NCBI GenBank assembly: GCA_029976065.1
Contig: JARKNV010000062.1
Location: forward strand, 61,317 to 125,316
Source of the DNA: Selenomonadales bacterium
GTDB taxonomy: Bacteria; Bacillota; Negativicutes; Sporomusales; UBA7701
Direction: 5' to 3'
Length of the DNA stretch: 64,000 nucleotides
Positions within the stretch are counted from its first letter, which is position 1. The number at the start of each line of letters is the position of its first letter. Positions 24,616 through 33,560 of the stretch are shown here, in pieces. A program made the position numbers and the translations under genes. A model generated the notes under the pieces. The model did no database searches, was not told the origin of the DNA, and worked only from the letters and a program-made list of their open reading frames with translations.

Positions 24616-24655
24616 TCGCACAGTCCATTAAAGAATAACGGGGAGGAACACAATC

Positions 24656-25672
24656 ATGATCATCGTAATGCAGTCCCACGCCAGCGAAGCCGACATCAAC
24701 CGCGTAGTCGAGAAAATAACCGGCCTCGGCCTCAAAGTTCATCTCTCGGAGGGCCGATACCGCACCATCATCGGCGTCATCGGCGACAAAAAGGTCATCA
24801 ACGGTTTCCCGGTCGAAGTCCTGCCGGGGGTCGAGAAGGTTGTCCACGTCACCGAAAGCTTCAAACTTGTCGGCCGCGAATTCAAGCACGAGGACAGCGT
24901 CATCGACGTCGGCGGCGTGCCCGTGGGCGGCGAAACCATCGTCGTCATGGCCGGGCCGTGCGCGGTCGAAAGCCGCGAGCAGCTCATGGAATCGGCCTTG
25001 GCCGTCAAGGCCGGCGGGGCGCAGTTCCTGCGGGGCGGGGCCTACAAGCCGCGCACGTCGCCCTACTCCTTCCAGGGCCTTGAAGAAAAGGGCCTCGAAA
25101 TGCTCGCCGAGGCCCGCGAGAAAACCGGCCTGAAGATCGTCACCGAAGTGGTCGACATCCAATCCGTGCCGGTGGTATGCGCCTACGCCGACGTCCTCCA
25201 GGTCGGCGCCCGCAACATGCAGAATTTCCAACTCCTCAAAGCCGTCGGCAAGGCCGGCAAACCCGTCCTCCTCAAGCGCGGCATGGCGGCCACCATCAAC
25301 GAATGGCTCAACGCCGCCGAATATATCATGAACGAGGGCAACTACGACGTCATCATGTGCGAACGGGGCATCCGCACCTTCGAGGACTACACCCGCAACA
25401 CCCTCGACCTCAGCGCCGTCGCCGCCGTGAAGAACGTCAGCCACCTGCCGGTCATCGTCGACCCCAGCCACGGCACCGGCGTATGGAAGCTCGTCCGGCC
25501 GATGGCCCGGGCCGCAGTGGCCGCCGGCGCCGACGGGCTGATGATCGAGGTCCACCCCAACCCGGCCGAAGCGCTATCCGACGGCAAACAGTCGCTCACC
25601 CCCGAAAATTTCGCCGGCCTGATGCGGGAAGTTGCCGGCATCGCCGGCCTCATGGGCCGGAGGATGGCATGA
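24656..25672 (+). CDS. aroF: DAHP synthase (AroF/type I-beta)
   Basis: First enzyme of the shikimate pathway, joining phosphoenolpyruvate and erythrose-4-phosphate. Residues 1-70 form the short ACT-like regulatory domain (MIIVMQSHASEADINRVVEKI), which senses aromatic end products in this subfamily. The barrel follows with MAGPCAVES, GGAYKPRTSPYSFQG, LLKRGM and IVDPSHGTG. The ATG follows GGGGAGGAA. It is the first gene after the T-box leader and overlaps tyrA by four bases (ATGA). Confidence 0.95.
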   Translation: MIIVMQSHASEADINRVVEKITGLGLKVHLSEGRYRTIIGVIGDKKVINGFPVEVLPGVEKVVHVTESFKLVGREFKHEDSVIDVGGVPVGGETIVVMAGPCAVESREQLMESALAVKAGGAQFLRGGAYKPRTSPYSFQGLEEKGLEMLAEAREKTGLKIVTEVVDIQSVPVVCAYADVLQVGARNMQNFQLLKAVGKAGKPVLLKRGMAATINEWLNAAEYIMNEGNYDVIMCERGIRTFEDYTRNTLDLSAVAAVKNVSHLPVIVDPSHGTGVWKLVRPMARAAVAAGADGLMIEVHPNPAEALSDGKQSLTPENFAGLMREVAGIAGLMGRRMA

Positions 25673-26529
25673 AAACCCCGCGCATCGCCATCGTCGGCGT
25701 CGGTCTCATCGGCGGGTCGCTGGGACTCGCCTTCAAAGCCGCCGGCCTCGACGTCACCGGCGTCGACAACGACCGGGGCAGCCTCGACATCGCCGCCGGG
25801 CGCAGCTCGATCGACCGCGGCACAACCGACCTCGCCGCCGGCGTGGCGGGCGCCGACGTCATCTTCCTCTGCACCCCCGTGCTCCAGATACCCGCGGTCG
25901 TCGCCGCCCTCGCTCCCCATCTCAAGCCCGGCGCCATCGTCACCGACGTCGGCAGCACCAAACGGTTCCTCGGCGAAAAAATAACCCGCCTGCTGCCGCC
26001 GGGCGTCCACTACGTAGGCGGACACCCCATGGCCGGACGGGAAAAAAGCGGCATCGCCGCCGCCGACGTAAACCTGTTTCGCAACAAACGCTATATCTTC
26101 ACCCCCGGTCCGGCGACCCCCCCGGAGGCGGTCGCCGCCGTCGCCGCCCTCGTCCGCCTGACCGGGGCGAGCGTAACCGTCATGGACATCGCCCATCACG
26201 ACGACTGCGCGGCCGTCATCAGCCACATCCCCCACGTCGTCGCCGCCGGCCTCGTCAACCTCCTCGGCCGCTATCCCGGCGAAGAGGAAAACCTCGGCGC
26301 GCTCGCGGGCGGCGGCTTCTGCGACACCACCCGCATCGCCTCCTCGGATGCCGACATGTGGGCCGACATCTGCCTCACGAATCCGGCCGCCATCACCGGC
26401 GGGCTCGAAGAACTGCAGGCCCTGCTCGGCGACGTCGTCGCCGCCATCCGCCGCGGCGACCGGGCCGCCGTCCACGCCTACTTCTCCGCCGCCAAGGCGC
26501 GGCGCGACGGCATCATCGCGTCACTCTAG
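25669..26529 (+). CDS. tyrA: Prephenate dehydrogenase
   Basis: NAD(P)-dependent enzyme of tyrosine synthesis, turning prephenate into 4-hydroxyphenylpyruvate. The Rossmann motif is GVGLIGGSLG at about residue 9. TDVGSTK, GGHPMAGREKSG and HDDCAAVISHIPHVVAAG are family signatures. It has 286 residues without a C-terminal ACT domain, so feedback is not evident and control is likely at the T-box. The start is the ATG overlapping the aroF stop. The 3' end overlaps the convergent SGNH hydrolase gene by 17 bases. Confidence 0.94.
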   Translation: MKTPRIAIVGVGLIGGSLGLAFKAAGLDVTGVDNDRGSLDIAAGRSSIDRGTTDLAAGVAGADVIFLCTPVLQIPAVVAALAPHLKPGAIVTDVGSTKRFLGEKITRLLPPGVHYVGGHPMAGREKSGIAAADVNLFRNKRYIFTPGPATPPEAVAAVAALVRLTGASVTVMDIAHHDDCAAVISHIPHVVAAGLVNLLGRYPGEEENLGALAGGGFCDTTRIASSDADMWADICLTNPAAITGGLEELQALLGDVVAAIRRGDRAAVHAYFSAAKARRDGIIASL

Positions 26530-28126
26530 CCCACTGGGCGTTGATTATCTGCGCGATGACCTTCTTCGCCTCGATATCGGGGTGGAGGCCGTCGATCGCG
26601 TAGTAATCCGGCAATTCCCGCCCGGCGTCCGCCAAGTGCGGGTCGAGATCGATATAATAGCGCTGCTGCCTGATGAAATTATTGACGGTGTCGAACTCCT
26701 GTCGCCAGTTTGACGCCGTTTCTTCGTTGAAAACCTTCTTGATCGCCTCGGGATTTATCGGCGGCAGCGTGAGGAAGATCGGCCGGATGCCGCGGGCCTG
26801 ACACTTGGTGCGGACCGCCGCCAGGTCCTCGATGACCTTCTCGGCCGGCGTGCCGCCGCGCAGACTGTTGGTGCCGCCCATGATCAGCAGGAATTTCGGG
26901 TGGAAGGGCAGCACGTCGCGCTCGAACCTCTCCGCCATCGTTTCCGAAGTGTCGCCGCTGCGCCCCAGATTGACGACCGGGAAATTGAGATATGTCTGGA
27001 AGCTGTATTCCCAATCGCAGGGCGCATAGGAGACCGCCCCGCCGCCGTGGGTGATGCTGTCCCCCAGGGTGGCGGCGTAATTGCCCTTCCTGGGATCGAC
27101 GACGAAACTGCCGGCCTCGGAAAATTCGCCCACCGGCCCGCCGGCGGCGTCCAGGCCCCGCACCCGCCAGTAATAAGTGCCCGGCGTCGCGCGCGGCTCG
27201 TCGTCATAGCACGCGAACCCGGTCACTTCTTTCCGCCAGATGCGGTGCACCGAAGGGGCAATGCCCCCAGGCAGCTCGGGGGGCGCGCTGAGCACTTCCA
27301 CCTCGTAGCTGACCGCGCCGGCAATCGGTATCCAGGCGTAGGCCGGGTAAAGCGGCGTCGGCATGCCGTTGCGGTTGAAGACGGTTGTTATCAGCGGCCG
27401 CAGCACCTGCTCCTTGCCATGAGCGATGAAAATCTCCTGGGCGTCCGCGAAAACACCCAGCGGGTCGCCGTCGTAATCGAGGGCCCGTACCCGCCACCAG
27501 GCGCGATTGCCGGCGTAGCGGGAAAAATCCGCGTTATAGCCGTTGATGAACACCTCGCGGGAGTGGGTGAAGCGGTGCTTCGACGGCTCGGTGCCGTTCG
27601 GATTCTCCGGCGGCGCGTCCAGGAATTCGATCTCGTAGTACACTGCCCCGGGCACCGTCGTCCAGGTGAGCATTGGCTTGTCCGCCGCCGGGTCGGCGGC
27701 CGGGTAGGCCGACGTAGCGGCAGGCTTGAGACGCTGGAAATCCGTCACCGACTGTCCCATCAGCTTCGCCAGATCGAGCGGGTCGGAATAATCGCCCAGC
27801 GGGTGGCGGAACAGGCCGTGGGCCGAAACGCGCCAGTATGTACGGAAAGGAAAATTCTCGTTGACCGTGAAACTGTTCCGCCACGTGCGGAAAAAGAAAA
27901 TACGCTCGCCGGGGGGCGCCGCGAACTTGCTCAGCGGCGGCGTCTTCAGCACCTCCACCTCGTAATAACCGAAATACGGCAGCCGTTGCCAGGTCAGGAC
28001 ATACTCGTTGGCGGCGAATGCCGCCTCCAGTTTGGGCTTGTAGCCGCCCAGAACGGCAGCGGCGGCAGCCTCGACCATATATACGGAGACGAGGGCGATA
28101 ACGATCGTCACCCAAAAACGCTTCAT
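26513..28126 (-). CDS. Secreted SGNH/GDSL hydrolase with N-terminal Fn3-like repeats
   Basis: A 537-residue exported protein. Residues 1-24 are a signal peptide (MKRFWVTIVIALVSVYMVEA). Three repeated units of about 100 residues follow, each with a TWxxxPGAxYYEIEFLxAPPE-like strand pair and a YYWRVRALD-like strand, resembling fibronectin type III folds. The C-terminal SGNH domain has GDSITHGGG, MGGTNSLRGG and DGLHPD (blocks I, III and V). It probably de-esterifies a cell-wall or polysaccharide substrate, with the repeats binding or spacing. The start at 28126 (GAGG eight bases upstream) replaces the ORF-track start 15 codons earlier. Confidence 0.85.
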   Translation of the reverse strand: MKRFWVTIVIALVSVYMVEAAAAAVLGGYKPKLEAAFAANEYVLTWQRLPYFGYYEVEVLKTPPLSKFAAPPGERIFFFRTWRNSFTVNENFPFRTYWRVSAHGLFRHPLGDYSDPLDLAKLMGQSVTDFQRLKPAATSAYPAADPAADKPMLTWTTVPGAVYYEIEFLDAPPENPNGTEPSKHRFTHSREVFINGYNADFSRYAGNRAWWRVRALDYDGDPLGVFADAQEIFIAHGKEQVLRPLITTVFNRNGMPTPLYPAYAWIPIAGAVSYEVEVLSAPPELPGGIAPSVHRIWRKEVTGFACYDDEPRATPGTYYWRVRGLDAAGGPVGEFSEAGSFVVDPRKGNYAATLGDSITHGGGAVSYAPCDWEYSFQTYLNFPVVNLGRSGDTSETMAERFERDVLPFHPKFLLIMGGTNSLRGGTPAEKVIEDLAAVRTKCQARGIRPIFLTLPPINPEAIKKVFNEETASNWRQEFDTVNNFIRQQRYYIDLDPHLADAGRELPDYYAIDGLHPDIEAKKVIAQIINAQWARVTR

Positions 28127-28223
28127 AGACAGCCTCGCATTTTTGACGGATTTTACCAAAAAGGGATTCAACCGCGCCGTACCGAACCTTTTTTCTCATG
28201 TCCTAGTTACGGGAGATGATCTG

Positions 28224-29396
28224 TTGATCGACCGCGGGTTTTACAACCGTTCTTTTCTCGGCCTGGTTGCCGCTAACGGGTTCTTCTGGATGAGCGTCAA
28301 CTTTTTTCTGCCGGTGCTACCAATATATTACCACAGCCTGGGCATGAGCGACCATCAGATTGGCTTCGCCATCGGGGCTTTCTCGCTCGGCGCCCTCGCC
28401 TTTCGCCTTTATTCGGGCCGGGCCGTGGACCGCTACGGCGGCGCCCCCGTCCTGACCGCCGGCACAATCCTGGCGGTTGCCGCCATCGGCGGCTACTATT
28501 TCGCCGTCACCCTGGCCGCGGCCGTGATAATCCGTTTCCTGCACGGCGTCGGCATCTCCGGCTACAGCGCCGCCGCCCTCACCACCGTAACCATGATGCA
28601 CGACGAAAAACGCACCACCGAAGCGGTGGCCGTATACACCCTCTCCACCATGATCGGCGCGGGCCTGGCGGCCAGCACGGCCAACTGGCTGCTGGCCGTG
28701 GGCGGCATGCCGCTGGTCATCGCCGCCGGCGCGGTCACGACCTCCATGTCCCTGTTATTATTCCCCCGAAAATTCAGGCCAAAAGCCGCCGCCGCCTCCG
28801 GCCAATCCCTGCCGCTCAAAAAAATCGTGGCCTCCCCGGCGGTGATGATATCCACCGTCAGCCTGCTGGCTGCCAACATGTGCTACGGCAGCATCATGAC
28901 CTTCCTGCCCCTCCTCATGCTCAGCCGCGGCATCACCGAGTACAACTCCTTCTACGTCGCTTACGCGGTCGCCGTCATCTTTTCCCGCATGTGGATCGGC
29001 CGGCTCTGCATCGTCATGCGGCCCGACCGGCTGGTGTTCTACATCCTCGCCGTCCTCGGCCTCACCATGCTGATCGCCGGGAACGTCACCGGCGGCTGGG
29101 TGCCGGCGGTATGCGGCGCAGGCATTGGCATCGGTTACGGCCTGGCCTTTCCCGCCATGGCGACGATCATCACCGCCAACGTTCCGGCGGCCAACCGCGG
29201 CACCGCCTTCGGCTTCTTCACCATGGCCGTGGACATGGGCTTCGGCGCCGGCGCCATCGGCATGGGGGCCGTCGCCACCGGCTGGGGCTACCCCGCCGTC
29301 TTCGCCGTCGCCGGCGTCTACACCCTGGCGTATGCCGCCCTGTACCAGCTGTGGCTGCAGAGGAGAATCGCCCGGGAAGGGGAGAGCGGAGCATAA
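28224..29396 (+). CDS. MFS transporter
   Basis: A 390-residue major facilitator with about 12 hydrophobic segments and the loop 2-3 signature RLYSGRAVDRYGGAPVL. The closest general type is the drug/metabolite MFS_1 group; the substrate cannot be read from sequence. I chose TTG 28224 with GGGAG eight bases upstream; the 27 codons before it in the ORF track are polar and overlap the divergent promoter region. It is divergent from the SGNH gene and ends at a bidirectional terminator. Confidence 0.85.
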   Translation: MIDRGFYNRSFLGLVAANGFFWMSVNFFLPVLPIYYHSLGMSDHQIGFAIGAFSLGALAFRLYSGRAVDRYGGAPVLTAGTILAVAAIGGYYFAVTLAAAVIIRFLHGVGISGYSAAALTTVTMMHDEKRTTEAVAVYTLSTMIGAGLAASTANWLLAVGGMPLVIAAGAVTTSMSLLLFPRKFRPKAAAASGQSLPLKKIVASPAVMISTVSLLAANMCYGSIMTFLPLLMLSRGITEYNSFYVAYAVAVIFSRMWIGRLCIVMRPDRLVFYILAVLGLTMLIAGNVTGGWVPAVCGAGIGIGYGLAFPAMATIITANVPAANRGTAFGFFTMAVDMGFGAGAIGMGAVATGWGYPAVFAVAGVYTLAYAALYQLWLQRRIAREGESGA

Positions 29397-29404
29397 TAAA
29401 AGCA

Positions 29405-29446
29405 AAGGCCGGTCGGCAATTATTGCCGACCGGCCTTAATTATTTT
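29405..29446. terminator. Bidirectional terminator between MFS gene and hydG
   Basis: The 15-bp stem AAGGCCGGTCGGCAA / TTGCCGACCGGCCTT is flanked by A/T-rich runs on both sides, serving the convergent MFS and hydG transcripts. Confidence 0.8.
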
Positions 29447-30877
29447 CTAGAAATACAGGTCCCGTTTCCCGGCCTCGATATCCTGCAGGCGCGCGACCGT
29501 CGCCGTCCGGATATGCTCCTGGGGTATATCGTCCAGCGAACGGGTAATGAGGCTTTCGCCCAGCGCCTTCGTCCGCTCGTCGGCATAGTCGAGCAGATAC
29601 TCCTTGAAGGTGAGGAGGGCGTTGGGGAGGCAGACATTTTGGATCTCGCCGTTCTTGGCCAGGGCCATGAACCGGTCGCCCGTGCGGCCCTGGCGGTAGC
29701 AGGCCGTGCAGTAGCTGGGCACGAAACCCTTCTCGCACAGCATGCGGAGAATCTCGTTCGGCGACCGCTGGTCGCTCGGCTCGAACTGCTGGCCGCTGTT
29801 GGGGCCGCAGGCAACATGCTGTTGGGCCTGCTGGTAGCCGCCCACGCCCGTGCACGACCCGGCGCTGATCTGGGAAATGCCGTAGGTGATCAGCTCGTCG
29901 CGCAGCCCGGGCTCCTCGCGGGTGGACAGGATCATGCCGGTGTACGGCACCGCCAGGCGGATAATGGCGATGACCTTCTTGAAATCCTCGTCGTTCACCA
30001 GATGGGGGAAGCTCTCCAGATTCACGCTGCCGGCGGGGCGGAGGCGCGGTACCGAAATGGTGTGGGGGCCCACGCCGCAGTCGCGGTCGAGATGTTCGGC
30101 ATGGAGGAACATCGCCACCGTCTCGTACTTATAATCGTACAGGCCGTACAGCACGCCGATGCCCACGTCGTCGATGCCGGCCTTCATTGCCCGGTCCATC
30201 GCCGTCGTGTGCCAGTTGTAGTCGCGCTTTGGGCCGCTGGGATGCAGCGCGGCGTAAGTCGGGCGGTGGTACGTCTCCTGGAAGAGGATATACGTGCCGA
30301 TGCTGGCCTCCTTCAGCTTGCGGTAATCCTCGACCGTCGTCGCCGCGATGTTGACGTTCACGCGGCGGATGCTGCCGTTGCCGTCCTTGATGCTGTAAAT
30401 CTCCCTAATGACATCGGTGACATAATCGATCGGGCAGTTCACAGGATCTTCGCCGGCCTCCACCGCCAGCCGCTTGTGGCCGAGTGACTCCAGCACCTCC
30501 ACCTCTTCTTTGACCTCCGCCGGCGTCAGGCGGCGGCGGAGCTGCTCCTTGTTGCCGGTGCGGTAGCCGCAGTACACGCAGTTGTTGATGCAGTAGCTGG
30601 AAATGTACAGGGGAGCGAAAAGCACGATGCGCTTGCCGTAGATCGCCTCCTTCACGGCGGCGGCGGCGGCGAACATCTCCCGCAGCAGCCCGGGGTCGGT
30701 CACCTCAAGCAGCACCGCCACCTCGCCGGCGGTAAGCCCCTTATGGTCCCCGGCTTTGGCGATGATGCGCCGGACGCCGTCCCTGTCGGCGGCCTTCGTT
30801 TTCGCCTCGGACAATAGCTTCCCGATGAGGGCGTCGTCGATGAACGCGTCGGAAGTGCGCTGTTTTTCGTCAATCAT
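29447..30877 (-). CDS. hydG: HydG, FeFe-hydrogenase maturase (tyrosine lyase)
   Basis: Radical SAM enzyme that cleaves tyrosine to make the CO and CN ligands of the FeFe-hydrogenase H-cluster. The SAM cluster cysteines are C96, C100 and C103 (CINNCVYC). The C-terminal extension CTACYRQGRTGDRFMALAK with a further Cys binds the auxiliary cluster and separates HydG from ThiH. The length of 476 residues is normal. It overlaps the upstream regulator gene by eight bases. No hydE, hydF or hydrogenase gene lies in the window, so its partners must be elsewhere in the genome. Confidence 0.95.
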   Translation of the reverse strand: MIDEKQRTSDAFIDDALIGKLLSEAKTKAADRDGVRRIIAKAGDHKGLTAGEVAVLLEVTDPGLLREMFAAAAAVKEAIYGKRIVLFAPLYISSYCINNCVYCGYRTGNKEQLRRRLTPAEVKEEVEVLESLGHKRLAVEAGEDPVNCPIDYVTDVIREIYSIKDGNGSIRRVNVNIAATTVEDYRKLKEASIGTYILFQETYHRPTYAALHPSGPKRDYNWHTTAMDRAMKAGIDDVGIGVLYGLYDYKYETVAMFLHAEHLDRDCGVGPHTISVPRLRPAGSVNLESFPHLVNDEDFKKVIAIIRLAVPYTGMILSTREEPGLRDELITYGISQISAGSCTGVGGYQQAQQHVACGPNSGQQFEPSDQRSPNEILRMLCEKGFVPSYCTACYRQGRTGDRFMALAKNGEIQNVCLPNALLTFKEYLLDYADERTKALGESLITRSLDDIPQEHIRTATVARLQDIEAGKRDLYF

Positions 30878-31145
30878 CGTTCTTCTCCTCCTCTAAACTT
30901 TGCGTGGTAAGGGCCGATTTCACCGTTACGCCCGGCAGCTTGCCGAGCTTGCCGGTGAGGGCGCCCACATCGTCGGTCGTGCCCTCGATAATCAGGGCGA
31001 TCACGCCGACGTTGGCCTCGGGCCGCGGTATGCCCATGCGGCCGATGACGATGTGGCCGTAGGCGGAAATGACGGTATTGACCTTTTCCGCGACATTCCT
31101 GGGCTCGTGGATGACGATGCCGACAACCCCGATGCGTTTTGCCAT
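30870..31145 (-). CDS. TM1266-type putative regulator of the iron-only hydrogenase system
   Basis: A 91-residue ferredoxin-like/ACT-like small protein. RIGVVGIVIHEPRNVAEKVN, HIVIGRMGIPRPEANVGVIALIIEG and KLGKLPGVTVKS match the TM1266 family, which resembles NikR C-terminal domains and accompanies hydrogenase maturation genes. I chose ATG 31145 with GGAGG nine bases upstream; the 16 extra codons in the ORF track overlap that site. It is translationally coupled to hydG. Confidence 0.88.
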   Translation of the reverse strand: MAKRIGVVGIVIHEPRNVAEKVNTVISAYGHIVIGRMGIPRPEANVGVIALIIEGTTDDVGALTGKLGKLPGVTVKSALTTQSLEEEKNDD

Positions 31146-31149
31146 GTGC

Positions 31150-31331
31150 CATTCCTCCCGAAAATACAGAAAGCCTTCTTCTGCCAAGGGCAAAAGAAGG
31201 CGACGCTACCGTGCGGGTAATCATCGTCATCCTCGGCGCAGGCGCGCTGCCCTTGCTTGCAGATACTCGAGGGGTATTTTCCTTCGCAGCCGGCAAAGCC
31301 CACTGCGTCAGAACCTATTTTTTTTATTATA
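31150..31331 (-). promoter_or_regulatory. Structured leader upstream of the hydG operon
   Basis: On the minus strand, TATAAT (31326-31331) begins a 5' region of about 180 bases with several GC stems. It ends in the hairpin GCCTTCTT-TGCC / GGCA-AAGAAGGC (31170-31199) and a T-rich stretch before the ribosome site. The layout suggests an attenuator or riboswitch. I do not recognise its family; it is not an obvious FMN, SAM, THF or molybdenum-cofactor aptamer. Confidence 0.4.
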
Positions 31332-31445
31332 CACCGTCCGCGGGGAAAAAAGAAAGCTATTTTTCGCATCCGCATAGCGCGCGGCGTCGGCGGCCATAAT
31401 AACCTAGTTGATCACACCGCGCGCGTTGCGAAGGGATGATGTGTT

Positions 31446-32357
31446 TTGCCGCTCAGGATCGGCATTCCCCGCGGGCTTTTATACTATTACTACGGCGACG
31501 TCTGGAGCGACTTCTTCCGCACGCTCGGCGCCGAACCGGCGGTGTCGCCGGAAACCACCCGGGCGGTCCTCGCGGCCGGCGGCTGCATCGACGAAGTCTG
31601 CCTGCCGGTCAAAGCCTTTTACGGCCATGCCCGCGTTCTCGCCGGCACGGTCGACCGCCTGTTTCTGCCGCGGGTGGTCAGCGCAGCTCCCGGCCATTAT
31701 ACCTGCCCCAAAATCATCGGCCTGCCCGACATCCTGCGCAGCAGCCTCCCCGGCGGGCCGCCCCTCATCGCCCCGACCGTCGACCTGCGCGCCGGCCGCC
31801 TCAGCCTTTACCGGGCGATAACCGGCGTGGGCGCTCTCCTCGGGCGCTCCCCGCTCTATAGCCTCTATGCCTGGCAGCGGGCCTGGCGGGTGCGGCGCGG
31901 CGAACAGGCCGCCGCCGTCGGGGAAGGGGATGGGGGCCGCCCGCGGGTCGTCCTCGTCGGGCACCCTTACCTCCTCTACGACCGGCAGATCAGCATGGAC
32001 GTAATCGGTCGCCTGACCGCCCTGGGGATGGCCGTCGTCACCCCCGACCGCGCCGACCGGCGGGCGGCCGACCGCGCGGCGGCCGCCCTGCCGAAAAACA
32101 TCTTCTGGCACTACTGCCGCAGCCTGGCGGGAGCGGCGCTCGCCTTCCTGGGAGCTGCCTCGCCGCCGGCCGGCATGATCTTCCTTACCTCCTTCGCCTG
32201 CGGCCCTGATTCCCTTATCGGCGAACTGCTGCGGCGGCAGGCCGGGAAACGCGGCGTTCCCTTCCTGCTGCTCGCCCTCGACGAGCATACCGCCGAGGCC
32301 GGTCTCGTCACCAGGCTGGAGGCGTTCACCGACATGCTCCGCCGGAGGCGGCCATGA
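31446..32357 (+). CDS. DUF2229 acyl-CoA dehydratase activase-related protein
   Basis: The opening LRIGIPRGLLYYYYGDVWSDFF and GGCIDEVCLPVKAFYGH are typical of DUF2229, found in or beside activases of 2-hydroxyacyl-CoA dehydratases. The final LLALDEHTAEAGLVTRLEAF repeats in the next gene. In many clostridia these domains are parts of one large activase-like protein, whereas here they are two coupled genes. There is no ATPase (BcrAD/BadFG) domain, so it is probably not an activase itself. The TTG start has GAAGGGATG upstream. Substrate unknown. Confidence 0.8.
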   Translation: MPLRIGIPRGLLYYYYGDVWSDFFRTLGAEPAVSPETTRAVLAAGGCIDEVCLPVKAFYGHARVLAGTVDRLFLPRVVSAAPGHYTCPKIIGLPDILRSSLPGGPPLIAPTVDLRAGRLSLYRAITGVGALLGRSPLYSLYAWQRAWRVRRGEQAAAVGEGDGGRPRVVLVGHPYLLYDRQISMDVIGRLTALGMAVVTPDRADRRAADRAAAALPKNIFWHYCRSLAGAALAFLGAASPPAGMIFLTSFACGPDSLIGELLRRQAGKRGVPFLLLALDEHTAEAGLVTRLEAFTDMLRRRRP

Positions 32358-33451
32358 CCGTCACCTTCCCCCACATGGGCACGCTGCACATCGTCCTCAA
32401 GGCGCTGCTGACAACGCTGGGCGTCCGCGTTGCGCCGCCGCCCCCCACCAGCAAGGCGACGCTCGAAATCGGCGCCCGCTACTCTCCCGAGACGGCCTGC
32501 CTGCCGTTCAAGACGACCCTCGGCAACTTCATCCAGGCCCTCGAGGCGGGCGCGGACACCATCCTGACCTGCGGCGGGGAGGGGCCCTGCCGCCTCGGCT
32601 ATTACTCCGCCATCCAGCAGGACATCCTCCGCGACCTCGGTTACAAATTCGCCATGCTCGCCATCGAGCCCAATCCGGCCAGCGTCTGGCGAAACCTCGA
32701 ACGCCTCAGCCCCGGCGGCTGGCGGCGGCTATGGCCCGCCCTCCGCCTGGCCGGCGCCAAGCTCGGCGCGCTCGACGCCATTGACCGCGCCGCCTGCCGC
32801 GCCCGGCCGCTGGCTCGGGAGGCGACCGCCGTCGACGCCGTCCGCCTCCGGGCCATGGCCGCCGTCGATGCCGCCGGCCGCCCGGCCGCCGCCGCCGAAG
32901 CCGTCGCCCCGCTGCTTGCGGCGCTCGCGGCCCTGCCCGCGGGCAATGGGCCCGCCCCTCTCCGCATCGGCCTGGTGGGGGAAATATACGTCATGCTCGA
33001 AAGCTTCGTCAACGGCGAGCTCATCCGCCGCCTCGGGCAGATGGGGGTCGAGGTCTGCCCCACCATGCTGCTGGGCGACTATGTCCGCACCCATATCCTC
33101 AAGGCCCCGGCCGCCCGGCGAAGTTCCGCCGCCGTCCTTGCCGCCGCCGTCCCTTATCTCGGCCACTACGTCGGCGGCCACGGCATCAAAAGCATCGGCC
33201 ACACCGCCGTCATGGCGCGGAGCGGCTTCGACGGCGTCATCCACGTCTTCCCCTTCACCTGCATGCCGGAAGTCATCGCCAAAAACATCCTGCCGGGGGT
33301 GAGCGAACAGGAAGGCATCCCCGTGCTGTCCCTCGCCTTCGACGAGCAGACAGGCGCGGCCGGGATGGTGACGCGGCTCGAAGCGTTCGTCGACCTGCTC
33401 CGTTACCGGCGCAAAAAACAGGAACCGGCCGTTGCCACACAGAAGAAATAA
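32354..33451 (+). CDS. CoA-protein-activase-like Cys-rich protein, partner of the DUF2229 gene
   Basis: A 365-residue protein with ETACLPFKTTLGN and TCGGEGPCRLGYY, the Fe-S-type cysteine motifs of 2-hydroxyglutaryl-CoA dehydratase-like subunits. It also carries the VGGHGIKSIGHT loop and FPFTCMPEVIAKNILP, which are conserved in this group. It shares the LAFDEQTGAAGMVTRLEAF tail with the preceding gene, so the two are distant paralogous halves. It overlaps that gene by four bases (ATGA) and the products probably form a complex. An electron-transfer or CoA-linked function is likely but unproven. Confidence 0.78.
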   Translation: MTVTFPHMGTLHIVLKALLTTLGVRVAPPPPTSKATLEIGARYSPETACLPFKTTLGNFIQALEAGADTILTCGGEGPCRLGYYSAIQQDILRDLGYKFAMLAIEPNPASVWRNLERLSPGGWRRLWPALRLAGAKLGALDAIDRAACRARPLAREATAVDAVRLRAMAAVDAAGRPAAAAEAVAPLLAALAALPAGNGPAPLRIGLVGEIYVMLESFVNGELIRRLGQMGVEVCPTMLLGDYVRTHILKAPAARRSSAAVLAAAVPYLGHYVGGHGIKSIGHTAVMARSGFDGVIHVFPFTCMPEVIAKNILPGVSEQEGIPVLSLAFDEQTGAAGMVTRLEAFVDLLRYRRKKQEPAVATQKK

Positions 33452-33560
33452 ATGGATAAACCGCCGCGGCGAAAAAAACGGCGGAGTGTGACGGAAATCA
33501 CTGCGGCCCGCTCTGCCGCCGGATATACTAGAAACAGACATACAGCGAGAGGTGAAAATA

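Noticed and set aside
26900-28219. 439-codon plus-strand ORF opposite the SGNH hydrolase
   Set aside because: The minus-strand frame has a signal peptide, repeats and SGNH blocks, while this frame has none.
28880-30487. 535-codon ORF on the plus strand
   Set aside because: It is antisense to hydG and out of frame with the MFS gene, and the protein is Arg/His-rich without motifs. The HydG frame has all its expected cysteine motifs.
31001-31375. Cys-containing 124-codon minus-strand ORF across the hydG leader
   Set aside because: It overlaps the TM1266 gene in another frame and has no ribosome site. The cysteine content follows from the GC stems of the leader.
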